64,000 nucleotides of DNA from NCBI RefSeq assembly GCF_011378715.1, contig NZ_WTKU01000024.1:1-64000 (forward strand). The letters are read 5' to 3'. This document shows positions 1 to 8,333 of this stretch, in pieces. A program made the position numbers and the translations under genes. The notes beneath the pieces were generated by a model, which did not search any database, was not told the DNA's origin, and saw nothing but the letters and a program-made list of their open reading frames with translations. How positions within the stretch are numbered: position 1 is the first letter of the stretch; the number at the start of each line of letters is the position of its first letter. The stretch comes from Psychromonas sp. SA13A. GTDB lineage: Bacteria > Pseudomonadota > Gammaproteobacteria > Enterobacterales > Psychromonadaceae.

Positions 1-38
1 TGGGGTCTCCCCATGCGAAAGTAGGTCATCGCCAAGCG
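1..38 (+). rRNA. rrf: 5S ribosomal RNA, 3' end only
   Basis: The first bases match the 3' part of gammaproteobacterial 5S rRNA: the loop E/helix IV segment GGGGTCTCCCCATGCGA, then GTAGG and a 3' closing strand ending around CGCCAAGCGCC. The gene starts outside the window, and the exact 3' end is uncertain by a few bases. A strong terminator follows, so this is probably the end of an rRNA operon. Confidence 0.9.
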
Positions 39-49
39 CCTAATACGGA

Positions 50-84
50 AAAACCCTGTAGACTCTGTCTACAGGGTTTTTTTC
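50..84 (+). terminator. rRNA operon terminator
   Basis: A 14-bp perfect inverted repeat (50-63 with 67-80) around a 3-base loop is followed by a run of T. It lies about ten bases after the 5S rRNA end, as expected for an intrinsic rRNA terminator. Confidence 0.9.
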
Positions 85-99
85 GTTTAGGGCCTTTGG

Positions 100-292
100 T
101 GGTGATGTCCTGCTGAGCAGGGGATAAATAAAGCGCCACGCAGTGGCTTCCTTCAGCGCGATAGATAGGGGCGAATGATGCGACAGCATCGTTTTATGAG
201 CGGGCTAAGCTCTGCGTGCCCTGGTGATATCGCGACAACGATGGGTCATGAGCAATGTTCACCCATCGACAAGCTTGCATAGTATTTAGAAC
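100..292. other. GC-rich, hairpin-rich stretch after the rRNA operon
   Basis: No ORF is supported. The stretch is visibly richer in G+C than the DNA downstream and holds several short perfect hairpins: GCCAC/GTGGC at 135-147, GATGC/GCATC at 177-190, GGGC/GCCC at 202-221 and CGATGGGT/ACCCATCG at 239-268. It ends at the terminator at 293-327. It could be a structured RNA, a palindromic repeat element, or a decayed rRNA-operon segment. I do not recognise a known RNA family. Confidence 0.35.
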
Positions 293-327
293 AATCCCTG
301 TTGACTGACGTCAGCAGGGATTTTTTC
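293..327 (+). terminator. second intrinsic terminator downstream of the rRNA operon
   Basis: AATCCCTG (293-300) pairs with CAGGGATT (315-322). The stem continues inward through TGAC/GTCA around a 4-base loop, and T residues follow. No protein gene precedes it, so it ends either read-through rRNA transcription or an RNA encoded at about 100-290. Confidence 0.75.
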
Positions 328-339
328 GTTTAGGGCTTT

Positions 340-654
340 TGGTGGCCAGTACTTTAAATTTTCAAACGTTTCGCGACGTTTTTCTATCGCCAACAGCTTA
401 ATCAGCGCTATTCCAATGATACGAATATTAACAATCTGTATACGCGTTCAGGAAAATCGCGATCAAATACCTATAAGTCTTAACATCAAAGAACATTGAC
501 CATTGGCTAAATGCCAGTATCAATTGCATTAATTAACTGAACAAGGCTAGAGAATTTATGCTTTAACTCGAACTTTGACGCATTATCAAATATTTCTCTG
601 GATCATTGTTTTGTTTTTGATAGCATAAAAACTCCCTTTGTTAGAGAAAATATC
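340..654. other. non-coding region upstream of hemC
   Basis: No gene is supported in this AT-rich interval. It holds a small hairpin (AAACGT/ACGTTT, 364-381) and must contain the hemC operon promoter. I cannot pick the -35/-10 pair with confidence. Confidence 0.4.
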
Positions 655-1584
655 ATGTCCAAAAAAATTATCCGTATTGCAACTCGTCATAGTCCATTAG
701 CAATGTGGCAGGCTAATTTTGTTAAAGCCGAATTATTGAAGCACCATCAAGATTTAACTGTTGAATTATTACCAATGAAAACAAAGGGCGATATCATTTT
801 AGATACGCCATTAGCTAAAGTCGGTGGGAAAGGTTTATTTGTTAAAGAGTTAGAAGTCGCTATGCTTGAAAAGCGTGCTGATATTGCAGTGCATTCGATG
901 AAAGATGTTCCTGTAGATTTTCCAGAAGGTTTGGGGTTAAGTACTATTTGTGAGCGTGAAGACCCACGTGATGCATTTGTTTCTAATAACTACAAACAAT
1001 TATCTGATTTACCCGAAGGAGCTGTCGTTGGTACTTGTAGTCTAAGACGTCAATGTCAAATAAGTGAATTACGACCAGATATAAAAATTAAAGACTTACG
1101 AGGTAATGTCAACACTCGTTTGCGCAAGTTAGATGACGGTGAATATGATGCGATTATTCTTGCTGCCGCTGGTTTAATCCGTTTAGAGATGGCATCGCGC
1201 ATTGCTAGTTATATAGAGCCAGAAGTTAGCTTGCCAGCTGTTGGCCAAGGTGCCGTTGGTATTGAATGTCGACTAGATGATGCAGACACCATTGCTTTAC
1301 TTGCCCCATTAGAACATCGTGATACTCGTATTCGAGTGACTGCTGAGCGAGCAATGAATTTAGCACTTGAGGGTGGCTGCCAAGTCCCTATTGGTAGTTT
1401 TGCTTTGTTACAAGAAGATGACCAAGTGTTTTTACGTGGTTTAGTTGGGAGTGTTGATGGTAAGCATATTATTAGAAAAGAATTAATTGGTCATATTGAT
1501 GATGCACATCAGTTAGGTGAGCAATTAGCACAGCAATTATTAGACGCAGGTGCAAAAGAAATTTTAAGTGAAGTTTATAAGTGA
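655..1584 (+). CDS. hemC: hydroxymethylbilane synthase (porphobilinogen deaminase)
   Basis: Cytosolic haem-pathway enzyme that polymerises four porphobilinogen molecules into hydroxymethylbilane. The 309-residue product has the usual family length. It opens with the characteristic [15 protein letters not shown] segment, has the substrate-binding stretches [16 protein letters not shown] and LRGNVNTRL, and carries the dipyrromethane-cofactor cysteine in EGGCQVPIG near residue 240. It is the first gene of hemC-hemD-hemX-hemY. Its stop overlaps the hemD start by four bases (GTGA), which suggests translational coupling. The upstream ribosome-binding site is weak (TTAGAGAA). Confidence 0.97.
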   Translation: MSKKIIRIATRHSPLAMWQANFVKAELLKHHQDLTVELLPMKTKGDIILDTPLAKVGGKGLFVKELEVAMLEKRADIAVHSMKDVPVDFPEGLGLSTICEREDPRDAFVSNNYKQLSDLPEGAVVGTCSLRRQCQISELRPDIKIKDLRGNVNTRLRKLDDGEYDAIILAAAGLIRLEMASRIASYIEPEVSLPAVGQGAVGIECRLDDADTIALLAPLEHRDTRIRVTAERAMNLALEGGCQVPIGSFALLQEDDQVFLRGLVGSVDGKHIIRKELIGHIDDAHQLGEQLAQQLLDAGAKEILSEVYK

Positions 1585-2339
1585 AACTTGCTCCACGACT
1601 ATTAGTGACTCGTTTTGCGCCTCATGCACAGGAGTTGGTTGAACATTTAAGTCATGTTGATTGCTTTGCGATTGCTCAACCTCTATTAATGACAACACTA
1701 TTAAAGGAGCGTCAGGCTCTCGATATGTTTTTAAGTGGTTATTATGACTTGGTGATTGTCGTCAGTGGTAATGCTGTTAAATATGCACAACAACAAATTA
1801 ATGGTGACTGGCCAAGAGCAACTTATTTGGCTGTAGGTAAATCGACACAAATACAATTAAGCGAAGTGACTAAGCAAGATGTTATGTGTCCTTTAACAAG
1901 ATTTGATAGTGAAGGTTTATTAGAGCTTGCAGCACTACAATCAATTAAAAATAAGCATGTTTTAATCTTACGCGGTGAAGGCGGAAGAGACTTATTAGAA
2001 AATGCATTGATTGAACGTGGCGCAAAAGTAGATTTCTTACAAACATATAAACGTGTCAAGATTGTCTTGGATGGTCACGAATTAGCTAATAATTGGCAAC
2101 AAGCCTCTATAAATGGTGTTATTATCAGTAGCGTAGAGATCTTAAATCAATTATTTGCTTTGGTACCAATGAATGATAAAAATTGGTTATGTGGTTTGGT
2201 TTTTTATGTTCCAAGCCAACGAGTCGCTAAGGAAGCTACTTTGTTAGGGGTGAAAGATGTTGTTCTCTTACCAAGTTTACGTACCGAGCAGCTAGTAGAA
2301 TTTTTCAAAGCAGATGATGGCAACTGTATAGCCCATTAG
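1581..2339 (+). CDS. hemD: uroporphyrinogen-III synthase
   Basis: Cyclises hydroxymethylbilane to uroporphyrinogen III with inversion of ring D. The 252-residue length fits the family, which is poorly conserved in sequence. Recognisable parts are the N-terminal LLVTRF segment, [10 protein letters not shown], the central [16 protein letters not shown] block and a C-terminal [11 protein letters not shown] segment. Translation starts at a GTG that overlaps the hemC stop. Position right after hemC is the classical arrangement and supports the call. Confidence 0.92.
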   Translation: MKLAPRLLVTRFAPHAQELVEHLSHVDCFAIAQPLLMTTLLKERQALDMFLSGYYDLVIVVSGNAVKYAQQQINGDWPRATYLAVGKSTQIQLSEVTKQDVMCPLTRFDSEGLLELAALQSIKNKHVLILRGEGGRDLLENALIERGAKVDFLQTYKRVKIVLDGHELANNWQQASINGVIISSVEILNQLFALVPMNDKNWLCGLVFYVPSQRVAKEATLLGVKDVVLLPSLRTEQLVEFFKADDGNCIAH

Positions 2340-2357
2340 TTTTTAAATAGGAAAGTT

Positions 2358-3485
2358 ATGACTGATACTAATACTGAAAATCAAAATATATCGGCGACTG
2401 TTGAGCCTGAAGTTGTCAATGATAAACCCAAAAAGTCTTCTCGACTTGTTGCGATCCTCGTTGTTATTTCTATTTTACTGTCTTTATTTATCATTGTATT
2501 CGGTTGGTATCTCTATAAGAACAACTCAGTGAATAACAATATATACAAAGAAAAAATTGAAGTGTTAGCTAGTCAATTAGCAGAGCAAGTGGAACAGCAA
2601 GAGAAGCAATTCCAACAAAGCAAATCATTAAATAACAGCTTTAAAACACAAGTTGAACAATTAAATATTCAGTTGTTAGATGCACAAAATAAAAGCAAAT
2701 TGTTTAGTTCGGACATGCAAGCGTTGCAACGTAATATGGCGGAAACGAATATTCGTCATCCAAGTGATTGGATTTTGTCTGAAGTGGAATACTTGATCAA
2801 TTTAGCTGGGCGAAAATTATGGCTAGAGCATGATTTGACTACTGCTACATCTTTATTGAGTGCTGCTGATCAACGTATTGTTGAAATGGGTGATCCAAGC
2901 CTGAATCCATTACGACGTGCGGTACTTGAAGATATTAATATGCTGGAAGCTTTACCTCAACGCGATCCTGATAGTGTTGTATTAGCTTTATCAAGTTTAG
3001 AGCGACGTATTGACCAACTTGTAATGGTTGGTTTGGATATGCCTGAAGTAAATAAAGCAACAGATGGTGCTGTATCTTCAGATATCGCTGATTGGGAGCA
3101 AAATATTAACAAGTCTTGGGATGATTTTGTTGCTAGTTTTATCGTTATATCTCATCGAGATAAACCCGTTGAAGCTTTATTAGCGCCTGAGCAAGCTTGG
3201 TATTTACAAGAAAATTTAAGAAACCATCTTGCTAAAGCTGAGTTCGCAGTTTATAGAGAGCAGCAAGACATTTACGATTTGTCCATGACAAATGCAATGA
3301 AGCTAATCGAGCTTTATTATGATATGGAAGATAAAGGAACTGAACAATTCCACACTTCGATCAAAAGACTTAGTAAGCAAAAAGTTGCTATTACTTACCC
3401 AGATCAATTCAAAAGTGCGCCGTTGCTTTCTCGTATTCTTAAACAACGCATTAGCAAGTCATTTACTATTGAAAGTGCGGAGTAA
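2358..3485 (+). CDS. hemX: HemX-family membrane protein of the haem operon
   Basis: The 375-residue product has a charged cytoplasmic N-terminus, one membrane helix at about residues 28-50 and a long Gln/Glu-rich coiled coil at about 60-125. A conserved periplasmic domain follows, with PSDWILSEVEYLINLAGRKLWLEHD-like features near residues 135-160. This is the HemX family often mislabelled uroporphyrinogen methyltransferase. No SAM-binding methyltransferase motif is visible. Its role beside HemY is not firmly established. The start has an AGGAAAG site and lies 18 bp after hemD. Confidence 0.88.
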   Translation: MTDTNTENQNISATVEPEVVNDKPKKSSRLVAILVVISILLSLFIIVFGWYLYKNNSVNNNIYKEKIEVLASQLAEQVEQQEKQFQQSKSLNNSFKTQVEQLNIQLLDAQNKSKLFSSDMQALQRNMAETNIRHPSDWILSEVEYLINLAGRKLWLEHDLTTATSLLSAADQRIVEMGDPSLNPLRRAVLEDINMLEALPQRDPDSVVLALSSLERRIDQLVMVGLDMPEVNKATDGAVSSDIADWEQNINKSWDDFVASFIVISHRDKPVEALLAPEQAWYLQENLRNHLAKAEFAVYREQQDIYDLSMTNAMKLIELYYDMEDKGTEQFHTSIKRLSKQKVAITYPDQFKSAPLLSRILKQRISKSFTIESAE

Positions 3486-3490
3486 TTATT

Positions 3491-4705
3491 ATGATACGAG
3501 TTTTAATTATTGTTCTTATCTTATTAGCCGCATTAATCTTTGCGCCTGAAATAAGTGCCTACAAAGGTTATATTTTAATTTCATTTGATAGCTATACCAC
3601 CTATGAAACAACAATAATCAATGCAGCACTTATTGCGGTTATTTTTTACTTTTTATTACTTTTTGTAGAATGGGTATTACGTAAATTACTGTCTATGAGT
3701 AGTGTTACTCGTGGGTGGTTTGGGCAGCGTAAAACACGTAAAGCACAGAGAAATAGTTTATTAGGTATGCTTGCTTTGTTAGAAGGAAATACCAAACAAG
3801 CTCAAAAATTATTATCTAAATCTGCCTCTCGAAGTGAAGCTCCTGCATTGACTTATATTGCAGCAGCTCGAGCATCGCATAAAAATGGTGACTTTAACCA
3901 GCGTGATGATTATCTGCAATCAGCTAATCATCACCCTGGTTGTAAACTAGCTGTTGGACTTGTTTGGGCTGAGTTACAACTTGATGCACAGCAATATGAA
4001 AATGCATCTGCAACATTAAACGAGTTAAATCAAAATTTTCCTAAAAATAAGCAAGTTTTACAACATTATATGACGCTATATCCAGCGCTTAATCAATGGC
4101 AAGAGTTGATCACATTAATTAATGCTCAACGAAAATTAACAGGCTTAAATGATCAACAGTTTGCTGAGTTAGAGCTTCATGCACATCAACAATTATTTAA
4201 ACAATTAGCACAGGAAAGTGGTCAGCTGCTTAATGATTATTGGCATAAAGATGTTGCTCGTTGGATGCGTAAAGAATTGAGCTATCAGGAAGCGATGCTA
4301 GCCGCATTAGTTGAACATGATCGAGGAAAAGTCGCGCAAGAATTTTTGTTAGATAAATTACACCGTCAATTCTCATTGCCACTATTACCTTATTTACAAA
4401 AAATACAAGTAACCGATTATTATCCTATTATTATGTTTCTAGAGAAGCAGCTAAAGAAATCAGCACATGTCGATTATATCCATCAGGCTTTAGCGCACTT
4501 AAAACTGAAAGAAGGTCAGAATGAAGCTGCTATTGAACATTTGACTGAAAGTCTTAAAACGCTACCCAATATTGCTGATTATAAATTACTGGCTTCGCTA
4601 TTAGAGCAAGAAGGTAAGCAGGAGCAAGCTAACCTTTGTTATCGAGAAGGGCTAACCTTTGCTGCTAAACCAACCTCTACAAATTTAATACATATCGATA
4701 GCTGA
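3491..4705 (+). CDS. hemY: HemY, TPR-repeat inner-membrane protein
   Basis: Last gene of the haem operon. It has 404 residues with two membrane helices at the N-terminus (about 3-20 and 42-62), a HemY_N-type region rich in Arg/Lys, and helical TPR-like repeats to the C-terminus, clearest in LAHLKLKEGQNEAAIEHL and in LLEQEGKQEQANLCYREGL. This is the gammaproteobacterial HemY, not the protoporphyrinogen oxidase that shares the name. Its GGAG site sits in the end of hemX, five bases upstream of the gap. A terminator follows. Confidence 0.9.
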   Translation: MIRVLIIVLILLAALIFAPEISAYKGYILISFDSYTTYETTIINAALIAVIFYFLLLFVEWVLRKLLSMSSVTRGWFGQRKTRKAQRNSLLGMLALLEGNTKQAQKLLSKSASRSEAPALTYIAAARASHKNGDFNQRDDYLQSANHHPGCKLAVGLVWAELQLDAQQYENASATLNELNQNFPKNKQVLQHYMTLYPALNQWQELITLINAQRKLTGLNDQQFAELELHAHQQLFKQLAQESGQLLNDYWHKDVARWMRKELSYQEAMLAALVEHDRGKVAQEFLLDKLHRQFSLPLLPYLQKIQVTDYYPIIMFLEKQLKKSAHVDYIHQALAHLKLKEGQNEAAIEHLTESLKTLPNIADYKLLASLLEQEGKQEQANLCYREGLTFAAKPTSTNLIHIDS

Positions 4706-4742
4706 TAGGTCATAATTTCGTCATTATTAGCGAGTATATTTT

Positions 4743-4770
4743 AAAAGTAAGTTTCGGCTTACTTTTTTTA
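4743..4770 (+). terminator. terminator of the hemCDXY operon
   Basis: AAAAGTAAG/CTTACTTTT stem (4743-4751 with 4758-4766) around TTTCGG, followed by more T. It is about 40 bp after the hemY stop. Confidence 0.85.
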
Positions 4771-4837
4771 TTTTTGCTTTTTATAGTAATTATTTTAATA
4801 AGCTTAATCACTATATTTGATATTAGTAGGTAGTTTA

Positions 4838-5350
4838 ATGAGTTTACACCCCATCTTTCCTCTTAGTGTTGAACACAGTAATGCTAAGTTGTTATTAACT
4901 CCATGCCCCGGCACTAAAGAACTTCCATTGAAATCCGCTTTACAGGCTTTAAAAGAATATGGTGCTAATGCGGTGATCACCTTGATGACTGAAAAAGAGT
5001 TACAAGCACTGGTATTAAATGATGTTGGCATAGCAGTCAAATCCTTAGGTATGTCATGGTTTCATTTACCGATCTGTGATGATCAAACCCCAGATAAAGA
5101 TTTTAGTACCTTGTGAGAAACTGCTGGTCCAGCTATCCATCGCCTATTAGAAAATGAAAAGAGTATTGCGATCCATTGTAAAGGAGGCTCGGGGCGGACG
5201 GGTATGATCGCCGCTCAAATATTACTAGAGCGAGGAGAGGTACTTCATAAAGTGGTGAAGAAAATTCAAGTATTAAGACCTAATGCTTTGAATCTAGCGG
5301 AGCAGCGTGAATATATTGAATCAATCGAAATTAGATTAGCAAAACAATAA
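4838..5350 (+). pseudogene. CDKN3-like tyrosine/dual-specificity phosphatase gene with an in-frame TGA
   Basis: One reading frame runs from ATG 4838 to TAA 5348-5350 but is interrupted by TGA at 5114-5116. Before the stop the frame encodes LLLTPCPGTKE and SWFHLPICDDQTPDKDF. After it, the frame encodes the complete PTP signature HCKGGSGRTG (Cys nucleophile and Arg of CX5R) and a helical tail to a natural stop. In relatives as I recall them the stop position holds Trp (TGG), so a single G-to-A change would explain it. Translation as it stands yields about 92 residues without the active site. The gene is therefore a recent pseudogene unless the base is a sequencing error or the stop is read through. 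Confidence 0.85.
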
Positions 5351-5394
5351 AAATTGTTTTTATTACGCTATTTTTATAGCGAGTTATTTCTGGC

Positions 5395-5409
5395 TGTTAT
5401 AGTATAACA
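5395..5409 (+). promoter_or_regulatory. Zur operator
   Basis: TGTTATAGTATAACA is a perfect 7+1+7 palindrome. It agrees at every specified position with the core of the enterobacterial Zur consensus TGTTATANTATAACA. It sits 22 bp before the likely ATG at 5432 and overlaps a plausible -10 (TATAGT or TATAAC), so zinc-loaded Zur should block transcription of the fusion transporter that follows. Confidence 0.8.
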
Positions 5410-5431
5410 TCTTTTGCTAGCTGGTTTTTTT

Positions 5432-7513
5432 ATGTTACTCACTCTAAGCATTTTGGCCTTATTTTTAGGTCCTGTCACTTATCGTCTATTACAACGTCAA
5501 CCTGGTTGGTTAGATTTATTGGATGCTTTCATTTTTGTGAGTATTTCAGGGTTAGTACTCTTCCACATTTTGCCTGAGCTGCTTTTTGAAGGAGGCTTAT
5601 TAGTTTTAGTACTAACCAGTCTCGGTTTGTTAATGCCTTCGTTAATCGAGAAGTACTTTCATAAAGCCGCCAATAAAGCACACAACACAACCTTACTGCT
5701 TGGTGTCTTAGGATTAGTATTGCATGCCAGTATTGATGGTGCCGTATTATTAGTAGATCAAGCCGATCACACTGGCTGGTTATTAGCATTGGGAGTATTA
5801 CTGCATCGTTTTCCTGTAGGGTTAACTATCTGGTGGTTATTACGCCCTCAATATGGTGTTATTTTACCCTTTGTAGTGTTGATTAGTATGGCGACTGCGA
5901 CTCTAGTTGGAGCGTCCTATGCTGAATTCTCAATGGCACAGTTAGACGGACAATATTTAGCTTGGTTCCAAGCCTTTGTTATGGGCTCTATTATGCATGT
6001 TGTAGTACATAGACCTTATTTACATCACCATAAAAAGCATCAAACAGGCGACCTGAAAGAACATAAGTATGCCGCTGGTATTGGTAGTTTTATTGGCTTA
6101 GTTGTCCTAGGGTTTGTATTGCTACCGCATTGGTTGGGCTATATTCAGCACAATCATGATCATGGAGTAGAAACAAACTCTATGACTGAGTTGCATATGG
6201 AACATGCAGGACATGCACATGATGAATTAGTGGATGAACATGCAGGTCATGCACATGATGAATTAGACGATGAACATGCAGGACATGCACATGATGAATT
6301 AGTGGATGAACATGCAGGTCATGCACATGATGAATTAGACGATGAACATGCAGGACATGCACATGATGAATTAGTGGATGAGCATGTAGGCCATGAACAC
6401 GATGAATTATTGGATGAACATGCAGGGCATCAACATGATGCTGAAAATGAGGTTAGCCACCAACAACATAATACAGCGTTAACATTAGTAAATTTCACTA
6501 AGTTAGCTTTATATAGCGCGCCTATGCTGCTACTCGCTTATCTTTTAAGTGGCTTAATGCATTACTTTAAACCGACCTTAAACGTATTACCAACACTGCA
6601 TAATAAAGCCTACTTTAAAGATGCGATCAAAGGTGTTGTTTATGGTTTACCACTACCTATTTGCTCTCCGGCGGCAAGTAAAATGCATCAGCAATTATTA
6701 GGTTTGGGTGCGAATCAAACCTTTGCGACTGCTTTCTTAATTGCAACGCCAATTATTGGCTTTGATGCGATTTTAATTTCTATTCCATTATTAGGCGAAC
6801 AGCTAGTTTTATTACGCATTGTTTTTGCAGTGGTATTTGCTACTGTCATTGCATGGTTATTAGGGCGTCATTTTAAAAATCCAATTTCAGCTGTTGTCGC
6901 ACAAAAGTGTGAAGGCGGAAAACCTACTTCTCGCTTTATCACTGCGATTAAGCAGGGTTATCAACATCAATTAGATCATACTGCACCTTGGGTTATATTC
7001 GGCTGGGCTTTAGCTGCAACCTTATCTGCAACACCCGCATGGGCATTCTTTGAACAAGCATTATGGTTGCAAGTATTAGTAATGGTAGTCATCGCATTTC
7101 CTTTTGCATTATGTGCAACTGGAATGACACCCGTTATTGCGGTGATGTTAATTGCAGGTTTATCTCCTGGTGCCGCGATTGCTTGTTTATTGATTGGGCC
7201 GAGCATTAGTTTAGATTTGTTGAAACAGTTGCGATTACAACAGGGGTATTTTGCCGCTTTTGCTTTTGCAATGGTGATGTTAGTAGGGGCTTTCTTAATA
7301 GGATTATCGTTAAACCAATATATAGATGCCTTTCCTCTGCCATGGTTAGCTGAGTTAGATTCAGATTTTTCTTGGTGGCATATACTAAGCTTAACAGTTA
7401 TTTTGGTGTTGTACTTTGCTTCATTATTACGCAGAGGTGCGCGCGCTTTTATTGCGGAGTTATTGCCTAAGAGTTTATTAGAACACCGCCATGATCACGG
7501 GCATCATCATTAA
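5432..7513 (+). CDS. ZIP-like / histidine-repeat / DUF318-type permease fusion, putative zinc transporter
   Basis: The 693-residue polytopic membrane protein has three parts. The first ~245 residues look ZIP-like: several helices, LFHILPELLFEGG, then HASIDGAVL and LHRFPVGL, which resemble the metal-site motifs of ZIP TM4-TM5. Residues ~257-336 form a His/Asp/Glu-rich linker of six 12-residue repeats (EHAGHAHDELVD type) plus a partial seventh. The rest resembles DUF318/ArsP-like permeases such as the SO_0444-type Cu/Zn family, with PLPICSPAAS, ATPIIGFDAILISIP and a His-rich tail. I chose ATG 5432; a TTG at 5414 would add six residues but sits very close to the Zur box. The Zur box argues for a function in zinc limitation, although the permease relatives are usually called efflux proteins. 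Confidence 0.75.
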   Translation: MLLTLSILALFLGPVTYRLLQRQPGWLDLLDAFIFVSISGLVLFHILPELLFEGGLLVLVLTSLGLLMPSLIEKYFHKAANKAHNTTLLLGVLGLVLHASIDGAVLLVDQADHTGWLLALGVLLHRFPVGLTIWWLLRPQYGVILPFVVLISMATATLVGASYAEFSMAQLDGQYLAWFQAFVMGSIMHVVVHRPYLHHHKKHQTGDLKEHKYAAGIGSFIGLVVLGFVLLPHWLGYIQHNHDHGVETNSMTELHMEHAGHAHDELVDEHAGHAHDELDDEHAGHAHDELVDEHAGHAHDELDDEHAGHAHDELVDEHVGHEHDELLDEHAGHQHDAENEVSHQQHNTALTLVNFTKLALYSAPMLLLAYLLSGLMHYFKPTLNVLPTLHNKAYFKDAIKGVVYGLPLPICSPAASKMHQQLLGLGANQTFATAFLIATPIIGFDAILISIPLLGEQLVLLRIVFAVVFATVIAWLLGRHFKNPISAVVAQKCEGGKPTSRFITAIKQGYQHQLDHTAPWVIFGWALAATLSATPAWAFFEQALWLQVLVMVVIAFPFALCATGMTPVIAVMLIAGLSPGAAIACLLIGPSISLDLLKQLRLQQGYFAAFAFAMVMLVGAFLIGLSLNQYIDAFPLPWLAELDSDFSWWHILSLTVILVLYFASLLRRGARAFIAELLPKSLLEHRHDHGHHH
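6200..6439 (+). repeat. 36-bp tandem repeat inside the transporter gene
   Basis: Six complete 36-bp units (6200-6415) and a 24-bp partial unit are in frame and encode a 12-residue His-rich motif. Units 1, 3 and 5 are identical, and units 2 and 4 are identical, so the basic period is 72 bp. Units 6 and 7 have diverged. Length variation by slippage would stay in frame. Confidence 0.95.
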
Positions 7514-7621
7514 TATACCCATTACCAATCAGATGTGAAAATTATCAAACCATTATCTGAATAAGCTGAAAGTATAAAAATGAAGATATGACGGGTTAAA
7601 GCGATACTTTAAATAAATATT

Positions 7622-7655
7622 AACAACCTCTTTTAACGCATTAAAAGAGGTTGTT
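7622..7655. terminator. bidirectional terminator between convergent genes
   Basis: A 15-bp perfect inverted repeat (7622-7636 with 7641-7655) has a CGCA loop. It is midway between the transporter gene (plus) and the glutaredoxin-like gene (minus), close to the stop of the latter. Confidence 0.85.
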
Positions 7656-7657
7656 TA

Positions 7658-8014
7658 CTAGGCAAACCTGTTATCTAAATAAGCAATGATATCTGAAGAT
7701 TCATACATCCAAGTGACTTTGTTGCCTTCTTCAATACGTAAACAAGGTACTTTAACCTTACCACCTTGCTCTGCGAGTTGTTGTTGATTATCTGTTTGCT
7801 TTGCATCGACAAGTTGAATATTGAGCGCATTACGGCGCATTGCTCGACGTACTTTGACGCAAAAAGGACAAGCTTGAAATTGATATAATTGTAAGCTTTG
7901 TGTTTCTTGGTCAACGGTTTGTTGTTGCTCCAGTGTACGCTTTCGTTTTTTCGGTGCAAAAATGAAATTCAACGTTAAAATTAAACGACCTAATAGCCAG
8001 CGAATTATTTTCAT
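7658..8014 (-). CDS. glutaredoxin-like protein with N-terminal membrane anchor
   Basis: The 118-residue protein starts with a short hydrophobic segment (about residues 3-20) and a basic stretch (KKRKRTLEQ). A glutaredoxin/GST-N-type thioredoxin fold follows, with the dithiol motif CPFC near residue 50, the cis-proline region VKVPCL and a C-terminal ESSDIIAYLDNRF helix. It probably works as a membrane-associated thiol oxidoreductase facing the cytoplasm; the partner is unknown. It is a single gene, divergent from the DUF1289 gene at 8117. Confidence 0.85.
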   Translation of the reverse strand: MKIIRWLLGRLILTLNFIFAPKKRKRTLEQQQTVDQETQSLQLYQFQACPFCVKVRRAMRRNALNIQLVDAKQTDNQQQLAEQGGKVKVPCLRIEEGNKVTWMYESSDIIAYLDNRFA

Positions 8015-8116
8015 TTAGTTCTCTTTGTTATTAAACTGATAAGACAAAATTGTAACTGATCCGTACGCTACAGAAAAGAAATGTTAAAGCGACATATGAT
8101 CAATTAAGGAAAAAAG

Positions 8117-8287
8117 ATGCAAACTCCCGCTTCTCCCTGTGTTAGTAACTGCTGTTTAAATGAGAAAGATATTTGTACAGGATGCTTTCGTAGTTTATCT
8201 GAAATTAAAGAATGGTCTCAAGCTTCAGCTGTGCGTAAAGAAAGTATTATTATTAGTACTAAGCAACGTCGTGCACAACCACTTTAA
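8117..8287 (+). CDS. DUF1289 small cysteine-rich protein
   Basis: This 56-residue ORF begins with ATG 8117, preceded by TTAAGGAAAAA, and is too short for many gene finders. It has the DUF1289 pattern: SPCVSNCCLN, then DICTGCFRSLSEIKEW, with the paired cysteines expected of a small metal- or Fe-S-binding fold. The function of the family is not established. It lies 46 bp upstream of the YeeZ-like gene and probably shares its transcript. A second DUF1289 gene is at 38304-38525. Confidence 0.85.
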   Translation: MQTPASPCVSNCCLNEKDICTGCFRSLSEIKEWSQASAVRKESIIISTKQRRAQPL

Positions 8288-8333
8288 TGCAACCTTTGTT
8301 TTTATGTTTACAGCTTATTAATAAGGAAAAAAT

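Noticed and set aside
2358-3485. HemX as a uroporphyrinogen-III methyltransferase
   Set aside because: No SAM-binding methyltransferase motifs are visible; the protein is a single-span membrane protein with a coiled coil.
5114-5116. TGA in the phosphatase gene as a selenocysteine codon
   Set aside because: The position is not the catalytic cysteine, which is intact downstream, and relatives as recalled have Trp there. The small GCTGG/CCAGC hairpin just after the stop is too short and too close for a bacterial SECIS element.
6180-6439. Direct repeats as a CRISPR array, and the antisense His-rich ORF 6180-6362 as a gene
   Set aside because: Units abut without spacers and are in frame inside the transporter gene. 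The antisense ORF exists only because the repeat has no stops on that strand.
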